A stretch of 64,000 nt of DNA from assembly GCF_024124765.2 (NCBI RefSeq), contig NZ_JAMXSR020000001.1, positions 239,505-303,504 of the forward strand, given 5' to 3'. A program made the translations under genes and the position numbers. Below the pieces are notes generated by a model, which was given only the letters and a program-made list of their open reading frames with translations, did no database searches and had not been told where the DNA came from. The stretch is from Sphingomonas sp. H160509. GTDB lineage: Bacteria; Pseudomonadota; Alphaproteobacteria; Sphingomonadales; Sphingomonadaceae. Of this stretch, positions 30,726 through 39,528 are shown in pieces. Position 1 is the stretch's first letter, and each line of letters opens with the position of its first letter.

Positions 30726-32397
30726 TCAGACCTCGGCCAGCCCCAGCCCCATCGCCAGCGCTCGATCATCGCCAACCTCCGCCGGCACGCCGCCGACGAT
30801 CCGCGGATCGATCGCGAAATCGCGCGCGATCTCTCGCACCGTCACCTTGGCGGACATCATCACCGAGGGCGTGCCGCCACCGGGCTGCGTACCTTGGCCG
30901 ACCAGATAGAGGTTCGTGACATCCTCGCTGCGGTTGTGCGGGCGGAAGAACGCGGTCTGCGTCATCCGTGGCTCGACCCCGAAGCCATTGCCGAGATGCG
31001 ACCCCAGCACCTCTTCGAAATAGTCCGGCGTCACGAAGCTGCGATGAACGATCCGTTCGCGCAGGCCCGGAATGTAGCCGCGTTCGTCGAGGAACGTCAG
31101 CACCGTGTCGGCAAAGCCTCCGCCGACCTCCTCCCAGTCGATATCGCTCTGGTTGTTGGGGACCGGGATCAGCGTGTACGCGGCGTGATGCCCCGCCGGC
31201 GCAAGGCTGGGGTCGGTGATCGTCGGGATGTGGAGATATTGCGAGAAGTCGTCGGCGAGGATCTTGCGTTCGAAGATGTCGGTCAGAAGCTCCTCATAGC
31301 GTGGGCCTAGGATGATGTTGTGGTGCCGCAGGTCGGGGTCGCCGTCCTGCATCCGGTAGCCGAAATAGATCACCATCAGCGACATGCTCTGCTTGCGGAA
31401 CTTGACCAGCGCGTCGCGATTGATCCGCCGGTGCGCCTTGTCGACGAGCTTGAGATAGGTCGTCGCATAGTCGGCGTTGGAGACGACGAGATCGGCCGCC
31501 AGCGTTTCGCCGTTCGCCAGCGTCACGCCGGTGGCGACGCGCTTGCGACCGCGCTTCTCGACCTCGATCCGATCGACCTTGGCGTTCAACCGCACCGATC
31601 CGCCGAGTTCCTCGAACTTGCGGACCATCGCTGAGACGAGCGCTCCGGTACCGCCGACCGCGAAATGCACGCCCCAGGTCTTTTCGACGAAATGGATCAT
31701 CGCATAGATCGCGGGGACCTTCATCGGATTGCCGCCGATCAGCAGCGGCTCGAAGCTGAACACCTGCCGCATCTTGTCGCTCTTGAAATATTTCGAGATC
31801 AGCGAAAACAACGGCTGGATCGCGCCGAGCTTCAACAGGTCGGGAAGGACGCCGACCATCGAGCCGAGCGAGCCGAAATAGGTGTAACCCGAGCTCGAGG
31901 AAGCCGCGCTCGAAGATGGCGCGGGCAGCCTCGTGGAAGCGTTCGTAGCCGTCGAGATCCTCTGGGGCCAATCGCGCGATCTGTGCCCGCACGTTAACCG
32001 GGTCGGCGTCGTAATCGAAGAAACTGCCGTCGTCGAAATAGATCCGGTAGAACGGCAGGATCGGCACGATGTCGACATAGCGCTGCGTGTTGGGACCACC
32101 GCTTGCGCCCGATACGATGCGGCTGCCTTCCGCCAACACAGATGGTGGAAAATCCGGTTCGTTTAGCATCGCCGCGTCGCGCTCCAGCGAGAACAGCTCC
32201 TCGATGAAATGCGGGACGGTCAGCACGGTCGGTCCCATGTCGAAGACGAAGCCGTCGACGCGTCGGACGTAGGCGCGGCCGCCGACATCGGCGAGCTGCT
32301 CGACGATCTGCGTATCGAAGCCGAGGCTCTGCAGGCGGATCGCGCAGGCGATGCCGCCGATCCCCGATCCGATTACGATAGCGCGCTGGCGGGTCAT
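30726..32397 (-). CDS. crtI: Phytoene-desaturase-type carotenoid oxidoreductase, frameshifted
   Basis: FAD enzyme that introduces double bases into a carotene backbone. The dinucleotide motif is [18 protein letters not shown] from residue 6, then [33 protein letters not shown] precedes the catalytic domain, and the C-terminal signature is [23 protein letters not shown]. The frame breaks near 31890; removing one G in the run gives FLELGYTYFG. Corrected length is about 556 residues, longer than the usual roughly 500. Its start overlaps the blh stop (ATGA), which makes it the third gene of a rhodopsin-blh-crtI operon. It could supply lycopene for retinal or the antenna carotenoid. The exact desaturation step is not readable. 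Confidence 0.85.
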
Positions 32398-33353
32398 GAT
32401 ATTGGTCTATCCTGGAAGCCGGGGGAAGGTTGAACGCCCGGCGCGAGACGCTGTTCGATCCAGCGGGAAAAAAGCAGGTGCGGCACCGCGACGGTTGCAA
32501 GCAACTGGAACGCCTGCGCGGTCTGGTCGGACGTAAGAAGCCGCGAAACGGTCGAGGCGAAGAGCAGCCAGCCGCCGATCGCTAGACCCGACATGATGGC
32601 GCCGGTCGCCAGCCACCAGCCACGCGAGACGTCGCCCAGCGCGGTGCGCGCGCCGGCGAGATGGCGTGGCGAATGCAGGAATACGAAGAAAAGCGCGAAC
32701 CCCGCGACCGGCGGCGCGATGATCAGTGCGACCAGCGCGATCGCAGTTGCGGCGGCCCAGCCCCTTGCGCCGTCACGCCAGGCGATGGCGATACCGACCG
32801 TGGTGACCAGCAACGCGACCGGCGCGACCGCGATCATCGCGCGAGCGACGGTTTCGCCCCCGTCGCTGCCTGCCATCGCCACGAACAGCCGCGCGACATC
32901 GGCCGGATGTCCGATCGCGGCGGCCGCAATGATCGCGGTGCCGGCGGCGACCTTAAGCAGCGGCTCGTCGAGCATCGTCCAGTCCTCGCCGAAATGGACC
33001 GAGGCGGCTGCGATGAACACGATCAGCGCGATCAGCGGCGCGGCGATCCAGAGGCTGGCCATCACGCCGGCGATGGCGACATAGCCGCCGACCGCGAGCG
33101 CGAGACCGCCACGCCCGAGGCGGGTCGCGCGCAGGAGCAAGGCGATATCATATGCGCCGTGCGGCATCCCGCCGCAGACGAACACGAGTGTCGCGGCATA
33201 TGTTGCGGTCGGGCTGTTGAGCGGCAGCCGCACGACGAGCGTGAGTATCAGCGCGATCGCAGCCATCCAGAACGCAGGATACACGACGCCGCCGCGCCCC
33301 TGGGGGACGCGGCGGTCGGATCGTGCGATGGAGGCGGTTCCCGTCGCCATCAT
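32394..33353 (-). CDS. blh: Brp/Blh-type beta-carotene 15,15'-dioxygenase
   Basis: Membrane enzyme that cleaves beta-carotene into two retinals, the rhodopsin chromophore. 319 residues with several hydrophobic helices. The four iron-ligand His are H65 ([10 protein letters not shown]), H120 (SVHFGEDW), and H227 and H231 (LHSPRH); the spacing closely follows characterised Blh. The gene begins 37 bp after the rhodopsin stop and overlaps crtI by 4 bp, so the chromophore enzyme is cotranscribed with the opsin. The Met at 33353 is the only good start; some N-terminal residues may be untranslated. Confidence 0.92.
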   Translation of the reverse strand: MMATGTASIARSDRRVPQGRGGVVYPAFWMAAIALILTLVVRLPLNSPTATYAATLVFVCGGMPHGAYDIALLLRATRLGRGGLALAVGGYVAIAGVMASLWIAAPLIALIVFIAAASVHFGEDWTMLDEPLLKVAAGTAIIAAAAIGHPADVARLFVAMAGSDGGETVARAMIAVAPVALLVTTVGIAIAWRDGARGWAAATAIALVALIIAPPVAGFALFFVFLHSPRHLAGARTALGDVSRGWWLATGAIMSGLAIGGWLLFASTVSRLLTSDQTAQAFQLLATVAVPHLLFSRWIEQRLAPGVQPSPGFQDRPIS

Positions 33354-33390
33354 GCGCCGGTCTCGATCTCAGTCTGAACTTGCGCGTAGA

Positions 33391-34158
33391 TCAGTGGACG
33401 TGACCGGCAAGGCCGTGTGCCTCGACCTGAGACTTGCGGACCGAGATCATGTAGATCAGGATTCCGACGCCCGCCTTCGCGATGATGTCGGCGATCGTGT
33501 ACCCTAGCTGGATTACCGTCGTTGCGGTCGCGCCGGTGATCCCAGCATAGGGCGCCATGTACACGATGGGATAGAAGCCCCAGGACGCGAACGTTAGCAG
33601 GCGGGCCTTGCGTACCAGATCGCGCGCCGCCGCAGGCTGCTGCTCGATCGACTGGCCGAGACCGCGAAACAGCTCCCAGACGATGTAGACGAACGGAATG
33701 GACGACAGCGTACCCCACAGCGCACGGGTCGCGATGTCCGTCGCGATCTCGCCCGGATAGCCAAGCACAATCATTAGCGCCGCTGCCGAGCCGAGCCGCA
33801 CAGCCTTCGACGAGGTCTCCTCGGGTGACAGGCGCATGACGAGCACGAGTTCGATCAGCAGCAGCGGCACGGTCAGCAGCCAGTCGACGTAGCGATAGGC
33901 ATCGTTGAACGCGAAACCGGTGGCCGTGATGACCCCGTCCTTGAGCACATAGGCCGCATTCCAACTCTCGAAGATGCGCAGGTAATGATAGGCTGCGATC
34001 GCGGTCACCAACCCGGATATCGTGACCGCGGTACGATAGGCAGGCGCGACTTGCGATCGGCACAGCCAGAGGAACGCGGTCGCCGCCGCCATCGTCGCGA
34101 ACGTGAACGAGAACGCGTTGTACACCAGCGAGAACTGGAACGGGGTCAAGATATCCAT
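33391..34158 (-). CDS. Proton-pumping rhodopsin, xanthorhodopsin/Gloeobacter type
   Basis: Seven-helix retinal protein of 255 residues that should drive light-powered outward H+ transport. Schiff-base Lys is K228 (ADIIAKAGVG). In helix C, RYVDWLLTVPLLLIE gives acceptor D92, T96 and donor E103 (DTE motif), with L100 at the tuning position, predicting green absorption. H58 (AAYHYL) matches the His that pairs with the acceptor. The spacings D to K (136), H to D (34) and D to G149 (57) equal those I recall for Gloeobacter rhodopsin. G149 in RALWGTLSSIPF replaces the Trp of bacteriorhodopsin and leaves room for an antenna carotenoid. The start at 34158 has GGAGA 5 bp upstream; Met 34170 is an alternative. 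Confidence 0.95.
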   Translation of the reverse strand: MDILTPFQFSLVYNAFSFTFATMAAATAFLWLCRSQVAPAYRTAVTISGLVTAIAAYHYLRIFESWNAAYVLKDGVITATGFAFNDAYRYVDWLLTVPLLLIELVLVMRLSPEETSSKAVRLGSAAALMIVLGYPGEIATDIATRALWGTLSSIPFVYIVWELFRGLGQSIEQQPAAARDLVRKARLLTFASWGFYPIVYMAPYAGITGATATTVIQLGYTIADIIAKAGVGILIYMISVRKSQVEAHGLAGHVH

Positions 34159-34441
34159 AAACGTCTCCATCGCCTTGCTGCGCCCGGGCCCGCTACGGTG
34201 GCTGGCCGGCATTGTTGCGGGGGGCGAGGCCGATGATCGCATCGGCTTGGGCCACCCGAGGATGGCGCCACAGCGGCTTGAAAGGGTATCGGAGGGAGTT
34301 CCACCCAGGCCGCGAGCCGTTGGCTATACCGCTCCCGACCTAGCCGCTGTGACGACCGACACCGGCATACGACTCGACCGGTTGCGGCACGATACGGACC
34401 TTGGCCCATACCCACTGCATCCAGCGTCGCCGTAACTCAGG
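34159..34441 (-). promoter_or_regulatory. Control region of the rhodopsin operon
   Basis: 283 bp between the LOV-LuxR gene (ends 34442) and the rhodopsin start. It should contain the operon promoter. The only specific element I recognise is the candidate LOV-regulator site at 34396-34407. No confident sigma-70 or EcfG-type pair was found. Confidence 0.5.
34396..34407. promoter_or_regulatory. Candidate EL222-type operator
   Basis: GGACCTTGGCCC fits at all positions the EL222 consensus RGNCYWWRGNCY as I remember it. It lies 238 bp upstream of the rhodopsin start and 35 bp past the stop of the EL222-like gene. With equal base frequencies such a 12-mer is expected once per about 16,000 positions, so one match in 283 bp is suggestive but not proof. 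Confidence 0.35.
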
Positions 34442-35284
34442 TCAGAGCCCGGCTTCGACCGCTAGACGGATCAGGTCTGCGGTGGTCGTGAGGCCGAGGC
34501 GATCCATGAGGATCGCGCGGTGCATCTTCACGGTTTTCTCCGCCAGACCGAGTTCTGCGGCAATCTGCTTGTTGAGCAGGCCCTGTGCGACGAACTTGAG
34601 CACCTGACCTTGGCGTGGCGACAGCGATTTGACCAGTTCGGCGGCGCGGATACGGCGCATGCTGGTCGGCGTTGCTGCGCTGGTATCAATTTCGACCTGC
34701 GAACCGAGGAAATACAGCAGCCTGTCCTCCTCGTCGTAGAGCGGCGCCACCAACACGGCGTTGCGGAACGGCTGTCCGTTACGCTTGTAGTTCAGGATTT
34801 CGACCAGCACCGGCTTGTGCTCGCGAACGCCCCGACGGATTTCCTCGGATAACCAGGGCTCGGTTGCTGGCCCCGACAGGAACCGACAATTGCGCCCGAC
34901 GACTTCGTCCGCAGGATAGCCGGTAAGATCGCAGAATGGCTGGTTGCAGGCGACGATCGGATTGTCGGGTAGTCGCGGATCGCTGATGACCGATGGGATC
35001 GGACTGTCGGTGACAAGTCTCATCAACCGCGAATCGGCACTGACCAAGGCCGCGCCGGTCGAGGCGCTCTCAATGGCTATCACGAACCGATCTCCCCGGC
35101 GCCAACGTACATGCTTGCACCTTTTCGGATCGAATAGCATGGTTTCGATCGCCGTGTGCAAGCCGACGTTGCTTACCAGGGCTGGCATCGCGGTTAGATG
35201 GCGCCGACCTGCTCGCATGAATCGATGTCCGCTACCGTGATCCGTAATCGCGATCCGGCCGGCCCGGTCCGGACTGCGAAACAT
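34442..35284 (-). CDS. LOV-LuxR blue-light transcription factor (EL222-like)
   Basis: A flavin-binding LOV domain (about residues 92-200) contains GRNCRFLSG with the photoactive Cys (C133 in this numbering), then [18 protein letters not shown] and [10 protein letters not shown]. It is followed by a LuxR-type HTH ([36 protein letters not shown], given in two parts: about 218-236 and 237-253). The order and much of the wording match EL222 of Erythrobacter litoralis, where light forms a Cys-FMN adduct, releases the HTH and allows DNA binding. The true start is uncertain: the first ~85 residues are not in EL222. It is the gene just upstream of the rhodopsin operon on the same strand. Confidence 0.93.
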   Translation of the reverse strand: MFRSPDRAGRIAITDHGSGHRFMRAGRRHLTAMPALVSNVGLHTAIETMLFDPKRCKHVRWRRGDRFVIAIESASTGAALVSADSRLMRLVTDSPIPSVISDPRLPDNPIVACNQPFCDLTGYPADEVVGRNCRFLSGPATEPWLSEEIRRGVREHKPVLVEILNYKRNGQPFRNAVLVAPLYDEEDRLLYFLGSQVEIDTSAATPTSMRRIRAAELVKSLSPRQGQVLKFVAQGLLNKQIAAELGLAEKTVKMHRAILMDRLGLTTTADLIRLAVEAGL

Positions 35285-35373
35285 AGATCGCGTACCGGCT
35301 CGTGTCGTTCAGGTCGACGTCGGGCGACAGCACGAATATGCTTCCGAAGACGTCGTTTTGTGGAAGAGACGAG

Positions 35374-35541
35374 ATGATTCAGGCGATCCGGCCGACGGCG
35401 GCGGAGTTGGTCGACGGCAAGACCGGCAAGCTGACCGGGGTCGGCCGCGAGTTCCAGTATTCGATCGACAAGGGCTGTAGAGACGACCCGGACCCCAGCA
35501 CGATGGCGACGGTCGGCAAGACGGCGGCGGGCGGCAAATGA
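35374..35541 (+). CDS. Short hypothetical protein (55 aa)
   Basis: Begins ATG at 35374 after a weak GAAGAGA box and ends in an ATGA overlap with the next gene. Features are GKLTGVGREFQYSIDKGCR and a Gly-rich end. I do not recognise it. The overlap and shared direction argue for a two-gene transcript that diverges from the LOV regulator gene; it may be truncated or frameshifted. Confidence 0.45.
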   Translation: MIQAIRPTAAELVDGKTGKLTGVGREFQYSIDKGCRDDPDPSTMATVGKTAAGGK

Positions 35542-36008
35542 TCGAGCCGGCCGGGTCGGCGATCGATCGTCTTGTTCCGGCGTTGCGGGCCGGTGGGTTC
35601 ATGCGCGTGACATCGTCGAACTATCAGGAGGAATTCAACCGAGACGATGTGACGGTCGCCTATTCCTGCGGGCGGTACGGAGAGGAGTTGATGTGTTTTG
35701 TCACCGACGCCGGTCAGTTCCGGTTTCAGATGAGCTCTTACTTGGAGATCGTTGATCCGCCCGCTGCAGGACAATCCCGCGCCATCGCGCGTGAGAACGA
35801 TGTCGATCAGCTGAACTTCGACCATGCCAATTATGCGGCGATCTCACGTCGTTATTATCTGACGATGCAGGCGCTGCTTTCTGGTTTCCTGAAAAACTGG
35901 CCCAGCGGGAAAAGCATCGTCGACGATGAGGCGAAAGAGCGGATGAAGCAACGCGACCGGGACGTACTCGCGTCCTTCGGCTTGTCGAGGGAGCAAACCT
36001 ACATATAG
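35538..36008 (+). CDS. Hypothetical protein (156 aa), divergent from the LOV gene
   Basis: 156 residues with no recognised domain. It alternates beta-like segments (DDVTVAYSCGRYGEELMCFV, then GQFRFQMSSYLEIV) with a charged helical C-terminal half that includes YYLTMQALLSGFLKNWPSG. No signal peptide or membrane segment. The size and fold pattern recall immunity or small regulatory proteins, but no family can be named. Its direction, away from the LOV regulator, makes it a candidate light-regulated gene (inference). Confidence 0.6.
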   Translation: MIEPAGSAIDRLVPALRAGGFMRVTSSNYQEEFNRDDVTVAYSCGRYGEELMCFVTDAGQFRFQMSSYLEIVDPPAAGQSRAIARENDVDQLNFDHANYAAISRRYYLTMQALLSGFLKNWPSGKSIVDDEAKERMKQRDRDVLASFGLSREQTYI

Positions 36009-36517
36009 GGGGCGGTGCAGAAAACGAAGCCCGATAGCTCGGACTCAAAGCATATATTAATGCCGTTCTGATTGGGTCGGCAAACCCATGTTTCTAGTCG
36101 CCACCCGCTGCAAAGGCAGCAGAGATGAGGCGTATATGGGGTCGCTAGTGCTCGGTGCTTCCACGATTGTACGAGAACCCTGTCGGGATAGGAAAGTGTG
36201 CGACAACCTCAGTGGGAGGGTTTCTGACAGGTAACCAGCGACGCCGTTTTGGCATGAGCTCCAAGCCGGCGAAGTTGATCGCTTGCGAGCTTGCTGAGCC
36301 GAATTCCGAAACTTTGCGAATGGTCGTTCATCAGAAGCCCGGCATTCACGACTCGATTTTCTAAATATGGCTTCTGCCCAATTCTACCCATCAATTCAAC
36401 CGCCGCTGGCGGCGATTTGCCTATGTGAACAAACGGCCGAAGTTGGGGGAGCGACAGGCCGACCGTCAGTGTCCGAATATGGGTCGCCCCCGCCGCACTG
36501 GTCGCATTCAGAAAGCT
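36009..36517. other. Long gap holding one intergenic repeat
   Basis: About 510 bp. The only recognisable element is the bipartite repeat at 36431-36487. Short open frames in 36155-36394 have no family resemblance or ribosome-binding site. Confidence 0.5.
36431..36487 (+). repeat. Bipartite 56-57-bp intergenic repeat, copy 1
   Basis: First half AAACGGCCGAAGTTGGGG, second half CAGTGTCCGAATATGGGTCG, with a GC-rich spacer. The same layout recurs at 42763, 50042 and 51822, always between genes. Confidence 0.65.
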
Positions 36518-37297
36518 TTAGCGTCGTGCCGTGGCAATGAGCGCCGTCGACGGTATCGGTAAGACGGCGCGGTCAGCGGCAAACGTCCACACCTCGGCGA
36601 CAACAGCGGCCTTCTCCACTTCGCTCAGACTGATCCAGTCCGGCGACATGCCGAACAATGTGTCCGGTTCCGCCAGCGCGGCGGTCTCGAGCAAATACTC
36701 GTGTGTGACATGCTCGATGTGAGGATCCTGAAACCCCGCCGTGACCAATTCGCGGGCAAAGTCGGCGGGATCGCTAAGCGCCTGGACCGCCATCGGCAAA
36801 GTCATGCCCGCGCGCTCGGGAAACAGTTTGCGGCGGATCTGACCGAGCAGCAGAAAGGTAGCGGCGCCACGGTCCTGCCAGGTCGCGACTACGCAGTAAC
36901 CGCCGGGGCGTGTCACGCGTGCCATCTCGGACAGACCCTTGCGCCAGTCCGGAAACATGATGACGCCGAAGATTGAGAAGACGGCGTCAAAGCTGCCATC
37001 GTCGAGCGCCAGCGCCTGACCATCCATAACCTTCGCCTCGACGTTGGTGAGGTTCGCGGCGGCGATGCGTGCGACCATGGCAGGGGAAAAATCGGTCGCG
37101 AGCACCCGTGCACCCGTGCGAGCCGCAAGCAGCGCCAGCGCGCCGGTACCTGCAGCGACGTCGAGCACGCGGCTGTCTGGCGTCAGTACGACGCGGGCGA
37201 GCGCTGCCTCGGCAAAGCGGGCGGTGAAGGGGTGCGCGGTCTTCTCGTAGTGTCTGGCGGCGGCATCCCAATGATCGGGGTTCTCATAATCGGACAT
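36518..37297 (-). CDS. Class I SAM-dependent methyltransferase
   Basis: 259 residues of the UbiE/Methyltransf_11 type. The SAM-binding motif I is VLDVAAGTGALALLAAR (about 44-60), motif II is VLATDFSPAMVARIAAAN and the post-I region is FDAVFSIFGVIMFPDW. The start at 37297 (MSDYENPDHWDAAARHYEK) has a GGAG box and matches the family; a longer open frame upstream is not conserved. Substrate unknown. A divergent Rrf2-type gene lies 86 bp away and is a likely regulator. Confidence 0.87.
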   Translation of the reverse strand: MSDYENPDHWDAAARHYEKTAHPFTARFAEAALARVVLTPDSRVLDVAAGTGALALLAARTGARVLATDFSPAMVARIAAANLTNVEAKVMDGQALALDDGSFDAVFSIFGVIMFPDWRKGLSEMARVTRPGGYCVVATWQDRGAATFLLLGQIRRKLFPERAGMTLPMAVQALSDPADFARELVTAGFQDPHIEHVTHEYLLETAALAEPDTLFGMSPDWISLSEVEKAAVVAEVWTFAADRAVLPIPSTALIATARR

Positions 37298-37383
37298 CGT
37301 CGGGCTCCACAAATCATGTAACAGCATTAGTAGCGTGAAATGCCGTGCTTGCCAATCCCGGCGCGCCCGTCGAAGACCATGCC

Positions 37384-37816
37384 GTGCGTACCGACAGCCG
37401 ACTTTCCCGAATGCTTCACGTGCTTCTCCACATGGCGCGGCACGAGGGACCGATGACATCCGAGGTGATCGCGCGCATGCTGGACACCAACCCCGTCGTG
37501 ATCCGCCGCACCATGGCAGGGCTGCGTGAGGCGGGGTATGTGCGATCCGAAAAGGGGGCATGGCGGCGGCTGGGCTATTGCCGCCGATCTCCAGACCGTA
37601 TCACTGCTCGATATTCATAATGCGGTTGGTGGGCCTCGGCTCTTCGCCATAGGCAACGAGCACGCGAACCCGGGCTGTGCGGTCGAGAAGGTCGTTAACG
37701 CGGCAGTGGAAGACGCGCTGGGTGAAGCGGAGCGTCTCCTAGTGGCACGGCTGGGCGCGGTCAGCCTTGCCGAACTTTCTCGAGAGTTTGATGCCCACTG
37801 CGGCACTGTCGAATAA
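37384..37816 (+). CDS. Rrf2-family transcriptional regulator, frameshifted
   Basis: Small winged-helix regulator. [17 protein letters not shown] starts the protein (GTG at 37384; GTG at 37345 is also possible), followed by the [33 protein letters not shown]. After the frame break in the G-run at 37553-37557 the protein reads [20 protein letters not shown], typical of Rrf2. The cluster-ligand region holds only one Cys (NPGCAVEKV), so a classical three-Cys Fe-S centre is unlikely. It is divergent from the methyltransferase gene. Corrected length is about 143 residues. Confidence 0.82.
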
Positions 37817-37998
37817 GCAGCCTCGTTTCCAAGTAAGCGTTGCTTGAAGCGGCCTTGACCTGCGCCCACTCAATCGACCTTCAGAGCCTCAGCAGCGCGA
37901 TCGTTTGACCGTGGGTACGCGGGGGCCTGTGGCGTTGGGGTAGCCGCGTTGGAACGAAAAGTGTGGGCTGGCCCCGTGATAGAAACCAGCCCAGTAGC

Positions 37999-38508
37999 TT
38001 ATTCAGCTGTGGCTTCCTCGGTCTTGCGCTTGCGTGGCGCGGGCTTGGCTGCTGGCGCGTCTGCCTTTGGCGTCGCCGACTGACCCGGCTTGCGACCCAA
38101 GCCAATGCTCTTGGCCATCGTGCGACGTGCTTCCGAGTAGCTGGGAGCAACCATTGGATAATCGGCCTTGAGGCCATAGCGCTCGCGATATTCCTGCGGC
38201 GTCATGCCGTTAGTGGCGAGATGACGACGCAGCGTCTTGTACTTCTTGCCATCGATCATGCTGATGATGTGATCCTGGCTGGCAAGGGACTTACGTGCCG
38301 TTACGGCTGGCGTGTATTCTGGAGCCGCTACTTCTGGTTCGACAGCCGAGGCATTACCGCCAACTAGGACAGAAACAGTTTCGTACATTTTTTTCAAGAA
38401 GGCCGGAACGTCGTCAGCATTGGTACGCGTATTGGGATTGGCCAACCATGCGATTGTCAATTCCGTGGCGAGTTCAACCGGGTTCAGATCGAGGGTATCA
38501 TCAGACAT
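37999..38508 (-). CDS. MucR/Ros-family regulator lacking the zinc Cys
   Basis: 169 residues. The core is MIDGKKYKTLRRHLATNGMTPQEYRERYGLKADYPMVAP (about 93-131), diagnostic of MucR/Ros proteins, which bind AT-rich promoters and act partly as H-NS-like silencers. The position usually occupied by the first zinc ligand (C in VCLEDGK) is Ser here (ISMIDGK), as in some zinc-free homologues. The Lys/Arg/Ala-rich tail (PAPRKRKTEE) is typical. It is a stand-alone gene and possibly silences the AT-richer accessory DNA nearby (inference). Confidence 0.88.
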   Translation of the reverse strand: MSDDTLDLNPVELATELTIAWLANPNTRTNADDVPAFLKKMYETVSVLVGGNASAVEPEVAAPEYTPAVTARKSLASQDHIISMIDGKKYKTLRRHLATNGMTPQEYRERYGLKADYPMVAPSYSEARRTMAKSIGLGRKPGQSATPKADAPAAKPAPRKRKTEEATAE

Positions 38509-38571
38509 TTAGAGGCTCCATTTCTGGAGGCGCATCTAGGTAATTGGGAGGTCGTTATCAAGCCAAGTTAC

Positions 38572-39528
38572 TCAATCGCAGCCATTAATGAATTCCCTCA
38601 AAGACGGTGGCGGGCTTAAATTTGTCTTGCTTGTATACCCGTCTCGGGCGTTGATTGCGCGTAGATCCGCCAGAATTACCTTATATTGGCTGTATAGAAT
38701 GCGGTCGAGTGCCCAGGCATCTATGCCGATACGAGCGGCTATATCTTTAAAGATAGCTTCGGATTCATCAAACGTCGGTTTCGTAAATATGAGTTCCCAC
38801 AGGATATCGTACAGCCGCGTATCAACAGCAAAATGATTTTGGACGAGCGGATGGTAAACATCCATCGCGATGTTCCGAGCGTACTTTGGCCCAATGCCAG
38901 GGTACTGCTGAAGGGCGCTCAACCAAAGGGCCGTGGACGACAGAGCATTAAGCCGCTCCCTGACAACCTGCGGTCCGCCTTCCACCAGAATCGATTGGTA
39001 AACCTGCTCTAGTCGACTGGCGACAATATCGCGGAAGATAGGGTTAGGGACAGTGTGGAACAGAGTAGCGCGCTGGTGATCGCCTAGCTGAATGACCCGA
39101 TCCCAAATGAACTCTGCCATTCTAGGCTCGACCTTTTTCGTCCAATTGTCGGAACCTCGATAGCTGGCGAAAGAGCTGACGAAGTTCGTCCATGGCCAGT
39201 CGGGATGCTCGCCAAATTCGACTGCCGCATCCTTCATAACATGAATCTGCGTGGCCATGCGGCTGGCGTGGCTACGCAGAACTTCGACGTGCTCATCTGG
39301 TAGTGAACGCGAGGCGTGAGCGAAACAAGTATCGTTTGATGTCGGGCGCGGCGCCCGGACTTGGGAATGGCGGCGGCGGCTCAGGAGTTCCGCACGACAA
39401 TCCCCGAGCGAGTAAGGGCCGCCATCCGTTAAGCCTTTCGACTCATAGTTTTTGATCGCCGCTTTAAGCTGCTGGCCATTCAGTTCGGAAATAGGCTTAG
39501 CGTTGGCTAGCGGTGGGATGACTGTCAT
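38572..39528 (-). CDS. HhH-GPD DNA-glycosylase-like protein without Fe-S motif
   Basis: 318 residues. The C-terminal half contains a helix-hairpin-helix PGIGPKYARNIAMDV (210-224) and a following VDTRL (235-239). K215 aligns with the AP-lyase Lys and D236 with the catalytic Asp of endonuclease III/OGG1-type glycosylases. No C-terminal Cys cluster exists, unlike EndoIII and MutY. The N-terminal ~90 residues are unrecognised. Its start lies in an ATGA overlap with the SHOCT-type membrane protein gene upstream, so the two are cotranscribed. A base-repair or DNA-defence nuclease role is possible. Confidence 0.65.
   Translation of the reverse strand: MTVIPPLANAKPISELNGQQLKAAIKNYESKGLTDGGPYSLGDCRAELLSRRRHSQVRAPRPTSNDTCFAHASRSLPDEHVEVLRSHASRMATQIHVMKDAAVEFGEHPDWPWTNFVSSFASYRGSDNWTKKVEPRMAEFIWDRVIQLGDHQRATLFHTVPNPIFRDIVASRLEQVYQSILVEGGPQVVRERLNALSSTALWLSALQQYPGIGPKYARNIAMDVYHPLVQNHFAVDTRLYDILWELIFTKPTFDESEAIFKDIAARIGIDAWALDRILYSQYKVILADLRAINARDGYTSKTNLSPPPSLREFINGCD

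Noticed and set aside
36155..36394. Two overlapping 60-70-aa frames in the gap
   Set aside because: Neither has family resemblance or a start signal; the bipartite repeat next to them marks the stretch as intergenic.
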